Assembly: GCF_910591885.1 (NCBI RefSeq)
Contig: NC_063269.1
Span: forward strand, 1,736,001 to 1,800,000
Length of the DNA stretch: 64,000 nucleotides
Direction of reading: 5' to 3'
Origin: Bombus terrestris
Taxonomy: Eukaryota; Arthropoda; Insecta; Hymenoptera; Apidae
Position numbers and translations under genes: made by a program. Below the pieces are notes generated by a model. It had not been told where the DNA came from and ran no database searches. It saw only the letters and a program-made list of their open reading frames with translations. The stretch's first letter is position 1. Each line of letters starts with the position of its first letter. Below are positions 50,200 through 61,920 of the stretch, in pieces.

Positions 50200-51884
50200 A
50201 ATATAAATTTTGTTTTGGATTGCAAGGTCTAGAAACAAAAGAGTAATAAATAGATTTCTACTGCTATTTCTTGTACGTCCATATTATTGTGCCCTTTAAT
50301 GTAAATTTTGTTTTGGATCACAAGGTCTAGAAACAAGAAAGCTATAAGTAGATTTCTATTGCTATTTCTTGTACGTCCATATTATTGTGCCCTTTAATGT
50401 AAATTTTGTTTTGGATCACAAGGTCTAGAAACAAGAAAGCTATAAGTAGATTTCTATTGCTATTTCTTGTACGTCCATATTTTTGTGTCCTTTAATGTAA
50501 ATTTTGTTTTGGATCACAAGGTCTAGAAACAAGAAAGATATAAGCAGATTTCTATTGCTGTTTCTTGTAGGCCCATATTATTGTGCCCTTCAATATAAAT
50601 TTTGTTTTGGAACACAAGGTCTAGAAACAAGAGAGCTATAAGTAGATTTCTATTGCTATTTCTTGTACGTCCATATTATTGTGCCCTTTAATGTAAATTT
50701 TGTTTTGGATCACAAGGTCTAGAAACAAGAAAGCTATAAGTAGATTTCTATTGCTATTTCTTGTACGTCCATATTATTGTGCCCTTTAATGTAAATTTTG
50801 TTTTCGATCACAAGGTCTAGAAACAAGAAAGCTATAAGTAGATTTCTATTGCTGTTTCTTGTAGGCCCATATTATTGTGCCCTTCAATATAAATTTTGTT
50901 TTGGATCACAAGGTCTAGAAACAAGAAAGCTATAAGTAGATTTCTATTGCTGTTTCTTGTAGGCCCATATTATTGTGCCCTTCAATATAAATTTTGTTTT
51001 GGATTGCAAGGTCTAGAAACAAAAGAGTAATAAATAGATTTCAATTGCTATTTCTTGTACGTCCATATTATTGTGCCCTTTAATGTAAATTTTGTTTTGG
51101 ATCACAAGGTCTAGAAACAAGAAAGCTATAAGTAGATTTCTATTGCTATTTCTTGTACGTCCATATTATTGTGCCCTTTAATGTAAATTTTGTTTTGGAT
51201 CACAAGGTCTAGAAACAAGAAAGCTATAAGTAGATTTCTATTGCTATTTCTTGTACGTCCATATTTTTGTGTCCTTTAATGTAAATTTTGTTTTGGATCA
51301 CAAGGTCTAGAAACAAGAAAGATATAAGCAGATTTCTATTGCTGTTTCTTGTAGGCCCATATTATTGTGCCCTTCAATATAAATTTTGTTTTGGAACACA
51401 AGGTCTAGAAACAAGAGAGCTATAAGTAGATTTCTATTGCTATTTCTTGTACGTCCATATTATTGTGCCCTTTAATGTAAATTTTGTTTTGGATCACAAG
51501 GTCTAGAAACAAGAAAGCTATAAGTAGATTTCTATTGCTATTTCTTGTACGTCCATATTATTGTGCCCTTTAATGTAAATTTTGTTTTCGATCACAAGGT
51601 CTAGAAACAAGAAAGCTATAAGTAGATTTCTATTGCTGTTTCTTGTAGGCCCATATTATTGTGCCCTTCAATATAAATTTTGTTTTGGATCACAAGGTCT
51701 AGAAACAAGAAAGCTATAAGTAGATTTCTATTGCTGTTTCTTGTAGGCCCATATTATTGTGCCCTTCAATATAAATTTTGTTTTGGATTGCAAGGTCTAG
51801 AAACAAAAGAGTAATAAATAGATTTCAATTGCTATTTCTTGTACGTCCATATTATTGTGCCCTTTAATGTAAATTTTGTTTTGT
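50200..51884. repeat. Tandem 784-bp (8-monomer) higher-order repeat
   Basis: The diagnostic variants TTTTTGTGTCC and GATATAAGCAG occur at 50477 onward and again exactly 784 bp (8 x 98) later at 51261 onward. The surrounding monomers also match in order for about 900 bp, ending where TGTATCACAAGGACTAG appears at about 51884. The two copies differ at only a few bases, so this is a recent 8-mer duplication. Confidence 0.85.
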
Positions 51885-54800
51885 ATCACAAGGACTAGAA
51901 ACAAGAAAGCTATAAGTAGATTTCTATTGCTATTTCTTGTACGTCCATATTATTGTGCCCTTTAATGTAAATTTTGTTTTGGATCACAAGGTCTAGAAAC
52001 AAGAAAGCTATAAGTAGATTTCTATTGCTGTTTCTTGTAGGCCCATATTATTGTGCCCTTCAATATAAATTTTGTTTTGGAACACAAGGTATAGAAACAA
52101 GAGAGCTATAAGTAGATTTCTATTGCTGTTTCTTGTAGGCCCATATTATTGTGCCCTTCAATATAAATTTTGTTTTGCATCACAAGGTCTAGAAACAAGA
52201 AAGCTATAAGTAGATTTCTATTGCTATTTCTTGTACGTCCATATTTTTGTGCCCTTTAATGTAAATTTTGTTTTGGAACACAATGTCTAGAAACAAGAGA
52301 GCTATAAGTAGATTTCTATTGCTATTTCTTGTACGTCCATATTATTGTGCCCTTTAATGTAAATTTTGTTTTGGATCACAAGGTCTAGAAACAAGAAAGC
52401 TATAAGTAGATTTCTATTGATGTTTCTTGTAGGTCCACATTATTGTGCCCCTCAATATAAATTTTGTTTTGGATTGCAAGGTCTAGAAACAAAAGAGTAA
52501 TAAATAGATTTCTATTGCTGTTTTTTGTAGGTCCATATTATTGTGCCCTTCAATATAAATTTTGTTTTGGAACACAAGGTCTAGAAACAAGAGAGCTATA
52601 AGTAGATTACTATTGCTGTTTTTTGTAGGTCCATATTATTGTACCCTTCAATATAAATTTTGTTTTGGAACACAAGGTCTAGAAACAAAAGAGTTATAAG
52701 TATCTTTCTATTGCTGTTTTTTGTAGGTCCATATTATTGTGCCCTTCAATATAAATTTGTTTTGGATTGCAAGGTCTAGAAACAAAAGAGTTATAAGTAT
52801 CTTTCTATTGCTGTTTCTTGTAGGCCCATATTATTGTGCCCTTCAATATAAATTTTGTTTTGGATTGCAAGGTCTAGAAACAAAAGAGTAATAAATAGAT
52901 TTCTATTGCTATTTCTTGTACGTCCATATTATTGTGCCCTTTAATGTAAATTTTGTTTTGAATCACAAGGTCTACAAACAAGAGAGCTATAAGTAGATTA
53001 CTATTGCTGTTTTTTGTAGGTCCATATTATTGTGCCCTTTAATGTAAATTTTGTTTTGGATCACAAGGTCTAGAAACAAAAGAGTAATAAATAGATTTCT
53101 ATTGCTATTTCTGGTACGTCCATATTATTGTGCCCTTTAATGTAAATTTTGTTTTGCATCACAAGGTCTAGAAACAAGAAAGCTATAAGTAGATTTCTAT
53201 TGCTATTTCTTGTACGTCCATATTATTGTGCCCTTTAATGTAAATTTTGTTTTGGATCACAAGGTCTAGAAACAAGAAAGCTATAAGTAGATTTCTATTG
53301 CTGTTTCTTGTAGGCACATATTATTGTGCCCTTCAATATAAATTTTGTTTTGGATTGCAAGGTCTAGAAACAAAAGAGTAATAAATAGATTTCTATTGCT
53401 ATTTCTTGTACGTCCATATTATTGTGCCCTTTAATGTAAATTTTGTTTTGGATCACAAGGTCTAGAAACAAGAAAGCTATAAGTAGATTTCTATTGCTAT
53501 TTCTTGTACGTCCATATTATTGTGCCCTTTAATGTAAATTTTGTTTTGGATCACAAGGTCTAGAAACAAGAAAGCTATAAGTAGATTTCTATTGCTGTTT
53601 CTTGTAGGCCCAAATTATTGTGCCCTTCAATATAAATTTTGTTTTGGATCACAAGGTCTAGAAACAAGAAAGCTATAAGTAGATTTCTATTGCTATTTCT
53701 TGTACGTCCATATTATTGTGCCCTTTAATGTAAATTTTGTTTTGGATCACAACGTCTAGAAACAAGAAAGCTATAAGTAGATTTCTATTGCTATTTCTTG
53801 TACGTCCATATTATTGTGCCCTTTAATGTAAATTTTGTTTTGGATCACAAGGTCTAGAAACAAGAAAGCTATAAGTAGATTTCTATTGCTGTTTCTTGTA
53901 GGTCCATATTATTGTGCCCTTCAATATAAATTTTGTTTTGGATTGCAAGGTCTAGAAACAAAAGAATAATAAGTAGATATCTATTGCTGTTTCTTGTAGG
54001 CCCATATTATTGTGCCCCTCAATATAAATTTTGTTTTGGATTGCAAGGTCTAGAAACAAAAGAGTTATAAGTAGATTTCTATTGCTGTTTTTTGTAGGTC
54101 CATATTATTGTGCCCTTGAATATAAATTTTGTTTTGGAACACAATGTCTAGAAACAAGAGAGCTATAAGTAGATTTCTATTGCTGTTTTTTGTAGGTCCA
54201 TATTATTGTGCCCTTCAATATAAATTTTGTTTTGGAACACAAGGTCTAGAAACAAGAGAGCTATAAGTAGATTACTATTGCTGTTTTTTGTAGGTCCATA
54301 TTATTGTACCCTTCAATATAAATTTTGTTTTGGAACACAAGGTCTAGAAACAAAAGAGTTATAAGTATCTTTCTATTGCTGTTTTTTGTAGGTCCATATT
54401 ATTGTGCCCTTCAATATAAATTTGTTTTGGATTGCAAGGTCTAGAAACAAAAGAGTTATAAGTAGATTTCTATTGCTGTTTTTTGTAGGTCCATATTATT
54501 GTGCCCTTCAATATAAATTTTGTTTTGGAACACAAGGTCTACAAACAAGAGAGCTATAAGTAGATTACTATTGCTGTTTTTTGTAGGTCCATATTATTGT
54601 GCCCTTTAATGTAAATTTTGTTTTGGATCACAAGGTCTAGAAACAAGAGAGCTATAAGTAGATTTCTATTGCTATTTCTTGTACGTCCATATTATTGTGC
54701 CCTTTAATGTAAATTTTGTTTTGGATCACAAGGTCTAGAAACAAGAAAGCTATAAGTAGATTTCTATTGCTATTTCTTGTACGTCCATATTATTGTGCCC

Positions 54801-57781
54801 TTTAATGTAAATTTTGTTTTGGATCACAAGGTCTAGAAACAAGAAAGCTATAAGTAGATTTATATTGCTGTTTCTTGTAGGCCCATATTATTGTGCCCTT
54901 CAATATAAATTTTGTTTTGCATCACAAGGTCTAGAAACAAGAAAGCTATAAGTAGATTTCTATTGCTATTTCTTGTACGTCCATATTATTGTGCCCTTTA
55001 ATGTAAATTTTGTTTTGGATCACAAGGTCTAGAAACAAGAAAGCTATAAGTAGATTTCTATTGCTGTTTCTTGTAGGCACATATTATTGTGCCCTTCAGT
55101 ATAAATTTTGTTTTGGATTGCAAGGTCTAGAAACAAAAGAGTAATAAATAGATTTCTATTGCTATTTCTTGTACGTCCATATTATTGTGCCCTTTAATGT
55201 AAATTTTGTTTTGGATCACAAGGTCTAGAAACAAGAAAGCAATAAGTAGATTTCTATTGCTATTTCTTGTACGTCCATATTATTGTGCCCTTTAATGTAA
55301 ATTTTGTTTTGGATCACAAGGTCTAGAAACAAGAAAGCTATAAGTAGATTTCTATTGCTGTTTCTTGTAGGCCCAAATTATTGTGCCCTTCAATATAAAT
55401 TTTGTTTTGGATCACAAGGTCTAGAAACAAGAAAGCTATAAGTAGATTTCTATTGCTATTTCTTGTACGTCCATATTATTGTGCCCTTTAATGTAAATTT
55501 TGTTTTGGATCACAAGGTCTAGAAACAAGAAAGCTATAAGTAGATTTCTATTGCTATTTCTTGTACGTCCATATTATTGTGCCCTTTAATGTAAATTTTG
55601 TTTTGGATCACAAGGTCTAGAAACAAGAAAGCTATAAGTAGATTTCTATTGCTATTTCTTGTACGTCCATATTATTGTGCCCTTTAATGTAAATTTTGTT
55701 TTGGATCACAAGGTCTAGAAACAAGAAAGCTATAAGTAGATTTCTATTGCTATTTCTTGTACGTCCATATTATTGTGCCCTTTAATGTAAATTTTGTTTT
55801 GGATCACAAGGTCTAGAAACAAGAAAGCTATAAGTAGATTTCTATTGCTATTTCTTGTACGTCCATATTATTGTGCCCTTTAATGTAAATTTTGTTTTGG
55901 ATCACAAGGTCTAGAAACAAGAAAGCTATAAGTAGATTTCTATTGCTATTTCTTGTACGTCCATATTATTGTGCCCTTTAATGTAAATTTTGTTTTGGAT
56001 CACAAGGTCTAGAAACAGGAAAGCTATAAGTAGATTTCTATTGCTATTTCTTGTACGTCCATATTATTGTGCCCTTTAATGTAAATTTTGTTTTGGATCA
56101 CAAGGTCTAGAAACAAGAAAGCTATAAGTAGATTTCTATTGCTGTTTCTTGTAGGCCCATATTATTGTGCCCTTCAATATAAATTTTGTTTTGGAACACA
56201 AGGTCTACAAACAAGAGAGCTGTAAGTAGATTACTATTGCTGTTTTTTGTAGGTCCATATTATTGTTCCCTTCAATATAAATTTTGTTTTGGAACACAAG
56301 GTCTAGAAACAAGAGAGCTATAAGTAGATTTCTATTGATGTTTCTTGTAGGCCCATATTATTGTGCCCTTTAATGTAAATTTTGTTTTGGATCACAAGGT
56401 CTAGAAACAAGAAAGCTATAAGTAGATTTCTATTGCTATTTCTTGTACGTCCATATTTTTGTGTCCTTTAATGTAAATTTTGTTTTGGATCACAAGGTCT
56501 AGAAACAAGAAAGATATAAGCAGATTTCTATTGCTGTTTCTTGTAGGCCCATATTATTGTGCCCTTCAATATAAATTTTGTTTTGGAACACAAGGTCTAG
56601 AAACAAGAGAGCTATAAGTAGATTTCTATTGCTATTTCTTGTACGTCCATATTATTGTGCCCTTTAATGTAAATTTTGTTTTGGATCACAAGGTCTAGAA
56701 ACAAGAAAGCTATAAGTAGATTTCTATTGCTGTTTCTTGTAGGCCCATATTATTGTGCCCTTCAATATAAATTTTGTTTTGGATTGCAAGGTCTAGAAAC
56801 AAAAGAGTAATAAATAGATTTCAATTGCTATTTCTTGTACGTCCATATTATTGTGCCCTTTAATGTAAATTTTGTTTTGTATCACAAGGACTAGAAACAA
56901 GAAAGCTATAAGTAGATTTCTATTGCTATTTCTTGTACGTCCATATTATTGTGCCCTTTAATGTAAATTTTGTTTTGGATCACAAGGTCTAGAAACAAGA
57001 AAGCTATAAGTAGATTTCTATTGCTGTTTCTTGTAGGCCCATATTATTGTGCCCTTCAATATAAATTTTGTTTTGGAACACAAGGTATAGAAACAAGAGA
57101 GCTATAAGTAGATTTCTATTGCTGTTTCTTGTAGGCCCATATTATTGTGCCCTTCAATATAAATTTTGTTTTGCATCACAAGGTCTAGAAACAAGAAAGC
57201 TATAAGTAGATTTCTATTGCTATTTCTTGTACGTCCATATTTTTGTGCCCTTTAATGTAAATTTTGTTTTGGAACACAATGTCTAGAAACAAGAGAGCTA
57301 TAAGTAGATTTCTATTGCTATTTCTTGTACGTCCATATTATTGTGCCCTTTAATGTAAATTTTGTTTTGGATCACAAGGTCTAGAAACAAGAAAGCTATA
57401 AGTAGATTTCTATTGATGTTTCTTGTAGGTCCACATTATTGTGCCCCTCAATATAAATTTTGTTTTGGATTGCAAGGTCTAGAAACAAAAGAGTAATAAA
57501 TAGATTTCTATTGCTGTTTTTTGTAGGTCCATATTATTGTGCCCTTCAATATAAATTTTGTTTTGGAACACAAGGTCTAGAAACAAGAGAGCTATAAGTA
57601 GATTACTATTGCTGTTTTTTGTAGGTCCATATTATTGTACCCTTCAATATAAATTTTGTTTTGGAACACAAGGTCTAGAAACAAAAGAGTTATAAGTATC
57701 TTTCTATTGCTGTTTTTTGTAGGTCCATATTATTGTGCCCTTCAATATAAATTTGTTTTGGATTGCAAGGTCTAGAAACAA
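51640..57781. repeat. About 1.15-kb satellite block duplicated 4996 bp apart
   Basis: Segments of about 51640-52785 and 56636-57781 carry the same series of rare variants: AAGGACTAG at 51891 and 56887, AAGGTATAG, CAATGTCTAG, TATTGATGTTTC, GTCCACATT, GTACCC. They sit at a constant offset of 4996 bp (51 monomers less 2 bp from 97-bp units). The copies diverge at about 52787/57783. The coordinates span both copies. Confidence 0.8.
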
Positions 57782-60700
57782 AAGAGTAATAAATAGATTT
57801 CTATTGCTGTTTTTTGTAGGTCCATATTATTGTGCCCTTCAATATAAATTTTGTTTTGGATTGCAAGGTCTAGAAACAAAAGAGTAATAAATAGATTTCT
57901 ATTGCTATTTCTTGTACGTCCATATTATTGTGCCCTTTAATGTAAATTTTGTTTTGAATCACAAGGTCTACAAACAAGAGAGCTATAAGTAGATTACTAT
58001 TGCTGTTTTTTGTAGGTCCATATTATTGTGCCCTTTAATGTAAATTTTGTTTTGGATCACAACGTCTAGAAGCAAGAGAGCTATAAGTAGATTTCTATTG
58101 CTATTTCTTGTACGTCCATATTATTGTGCCCTTTAATGTAAATTTTGTTTTGGATAACAAGGTCTAGAAACAAGAAAGCTATAAGTAGATTTCTATTGCT
58201 ATTTCTTGTACGTCCATATTATTGTGCCCTTTAATGTAAATTTTGTTTTGGATCACAAGGTCTAGAAACAAGAAAGCTATAAGTAGATTTCTATTGCTAT
58301 TTCTTGTACGTCCATATTATTGTGCCCTTTAATGTAAATTTTGTTTTGGATCACAAGGTCTAGAAACAAAAGAGTAATAAATAGATTTCTATTGCTATTT
58401 CTGGTACGTCCATATTATTGTGCCCTTTAATGTAAATTTTGTTTTGCATCACAAGGTCTAGAAACAAGAAAGCTATAAGTAGATTTCTATTGCTATTTCT
58501 TGTACGTCCATATTTTTGTGCCCTTTAATGTAAATTTTGTTTTGGATCACAAGGTCTAGAAACAAGAAAGCTATAAGTAGATTTCTATTGCTGTTTCTTG
58601 TAGGCCCATATTATTGTGCCCTTCAATATAAATTTTGTTTTGGAACACAAGGTATAGAAACAAGAAAGCTATAAGTAGATTTCTATTGCTGTTTCTTGTA
58701 GGTCCATATTATTGTGCCCTTCAATATAAATTTTGTTTTGGATTGCAAGGTCTAGAAACAAAAGAATAATAAGTAGATATCTATTGCTGTTTCTTGTAGG
58801 CCCATATTATTGTGCCCCTCAATATAAATTTTGTTTTGGATTGCAAGGTCTAGAAACAAAAGAGTTATAAGTAGATTTCTATTGCTGTTTTTTGTAGGTC
58901 CATATTATTGTGCCCTTGAATATAAATTTTGTTTTGGAACACAATGTCTAGAAACAAGAGAGCTATAAGTAGATTTCTATTGCTATTTCTTGTACGTCCA
59001 TATTATTGTGCCCTTTAATGTAAATTTTGTTTTGGATCACAAGGTCTAGAAACAAGAAAGCTATAAGTAGATTTCTATTGATGTTTCTTGTAGGTCCACA
59101 TTATTGTGCCCCTCAATATAAATTTTGTTTTGGATTGCAAGGTCTAGAAACAAAAGAGTAATAAATAGATTTCTATTGCTGTTTTTTGTAGGTCCATATT
59201 ATTGTGCCCTTCAATATAAATTTTGTTTTGGAACACAAGGTCTAGAAACAAGAGAGCTATAAGTAGATTACTATTGCTGTTTTTTGTAGGTCCATATTAT
59301 TGTACCCTTCAATATAAATTTTGTTTTGGAACACAAGGTCTAGAAACAAAAGAGTTATAAGTATCTTTCTATTGCTGTTTTTTGTAGGTCCATATTATTG
59401 TGCCCTTCAATATAAATTTGTTTTGGATTGCAAGGTCTAGAAACAAAAGAGTTATAAGTAGATTTCTATTGCTGTTTTTTGTAGGTCCATATTATTGTGC
59501 CCTTCAATATAAATTTTGTTTTGGAACACAAGGTCTACAAACAAGAGAGCTATAAGTAGATTACTATTGCTGTTTTTTGTAGGTCCATATTATTGTGCCC
59601 TTTAATGTAAATTTTGTTTTGGATCACAAGGTCTAGAAACAAGAGAGCTATAAGTAGATTTCTATTGCTATTTCTTGTACGTCCATATTATTGTGCCCTT
59701 TAATGTAAATTTTGTTTTGGATCACAAGGTCTAGAAACAAAAGAGTAATAAATAGATTTCTATTGCTATTTCTGGTACGTCCATATTATTGTGCCCTTTA
59801 ATGTAAATTTTGTTTTGGAGCACAAGGTCTAGAAACAAGAAAGCTATAAGTAGATTTCTATTGCTGTTTCTTGTAGGCCCATATTATTGTGCCCTTTAAT
59901 GTAAATTTCGTTTTGGATCACAACGTCTAGAAACAAGAGAGCTATAAGTAGATTTCTATTGCTGTTTCTTGTAGGCCGATATTATTGTGCCCTTCAATAT
60001 AAATTTTGTTTTGGATTGCAAGGTCTAGAAACAAAAGAGTAATAAATAGATTTCTATTGCTATTTCTTGTACGTCCATATTATTGTGCCCTTTAATGTAA
60101 ATTTTGTTTTGAATCACAAGGTCTAGAAACAAGAAAGCTATAAGTAGATTTCTATTGCTATTTCTTGCACGTCCATATTATTGTGCCCTTTAATGTAAAT
60201 TTTGTTTTGGATCACAAGGTCTAGAAACAAGAAAGCTATAAGTAGATTTCTATTGCTGTTTCTTGTAGGCCCATATTATTGTGCCCTTCAATATAAATTT
60301 TGTTTTGGATCACAAGGTCTAGAAACAAGATAGCTATAAGTAGATTTCTATTGCTATTTCTTGTACGTCCATATTATTGTGCCCTTTAATGTAAATTTTG
60401 TTTTGGATAACAAGGTCTAGAAACAAGAAAGCTATAAGTAGATTTCTATTGCTATTTCTTGTACGTCCATATTATTGTGCCCTTTAATGTAAATTTTGTT
60501 TTGGATCACAAGGTCTAGAAACAAGAAAGCAATAAGTAGATTTCTATTGCTATTTCTTGTATGTCCATATTATTGTGCCCTTTAATGTAAATTTTGTTTT
60601 GGATCACAAGGTCTAGAAACAAGAAAGCTATAAGTAGATTTCTATTGCTGTTTCTTGTAGGCCCAAATTATTGTGCCCTTCAATATAAATTTTGTTTTGG

Positions 60701-61920
60701 ATCACAAGGTCTAGAAACAAGAAAGCTATAAGTAGATTTCTATTGCTATTTCTTGTACGTCCATATTATTGTGCCCTTTAATGTAAATTTTGTTTTGGAT
60801 CACAAGGTCTAGAAACAAGAAAGCTATAAGTAGATTTCTATTGCTATTTCTTGTACGTCCATATTATTGTGCCCTTTAATGTAAATTTTGTTTTGGGTCA
60901 CAAGGTCTAGAAACAAGAAAGCTATAAGTAGATTTCTATTGCTATTTCTTGTACGTCCATATTATTGTGCCCTTTAATGTAAATTTTGTTTTGGATCACA
61001 AGGTCTAGAAACAAGAAAGCTATAAGTAGATTTCTATTGCTATTTCTTGTACGTCCATATTATTGTGCCCTTTAATGTAAATTTTGTTTTGGATCACAAG
61101 GTCTAGAAACAAGAAAGCTATAAGTAGATTTCTATTGCTATTTCTTGTACGTCCATATTATTGTGCCCTTTAATGTAAATTTTGTTTTGGATCACAAGGT
61201 CTAGAAACAAGAAAGCTATAAGTAGATTTCTATTGCTATTTCTTGTACGTCCATATTATTGTGCCCTTTAATGTAAATTTTGTTTTGGATCACAAGGTCT
61301 AGAAACAGGAAAGCTATAAGTAGATTTCTATTGCTATTTCTTGTACGTCCATATTATTGTGCCCTTTAATGTAAATTTTGTTTTGGATCACAAGGTCTAG
61401 AAACAAGAAAGCTATAAGTAGATTTCTATTGCTGTTTCTTGTAGGCCCATATTATTGTGCCCTTCAATATAAATTTTGTTTTGGAACACAAGGTCTACAA
61501 ACAAGAGAGCTGTAAGTAGATTACTATTGCTGTTTTTTGTAGGTCCATATTATTGTTCCCTTCAATATAAATTTTGTTTTGGAACACAAGGTCTAGAAAC
61601 AAGAGAGCTATAAGTAGATTTCTATTGATGTTTCTTGTAGGCCCATATTATTGTGCCCTTTAATGTAAATTTTGTTTTGGATCACAAGGTCTAGAAACAA
61701 GAAAGCTATAAGTAGATTTCTATTGCTATTTCTTGTACGTCCATATTTTTGTGTCCTTTAATGTAAATTCTGTTTTGGATCACAAGGTCTAGAAACAAGA
61801 AAGATATAAGCAGATTTCTATTGCTGTTTCTTGTAGGCCCATATTATTGTGCCCTTCAATATAAATTTTGTTTTGGAACACAAGGTCTAGAAACAAGAGA
61901 GCTATAAGTAGATTTCTATT
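55150..61920. repeat. About 1.5-kb satellite block duplicated 5290 bp apart
   Basis: Segments of about 55150-56630 and 60440-61920 share the rare markers GCAATAAGTAG (55239/60529), GCCCAAATTA (55371/60661), AAACAGGAAAG (56013/61303), AGCTGTAAG (56219/61509) and TTTTTGTGTCC (56453/61743) at a constant 5290-bp offset. The second copy has a few private changes, such as TTTGGGTCAC and TGTATGTCC. The coordinates span both copies. Confidence 0.8.
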
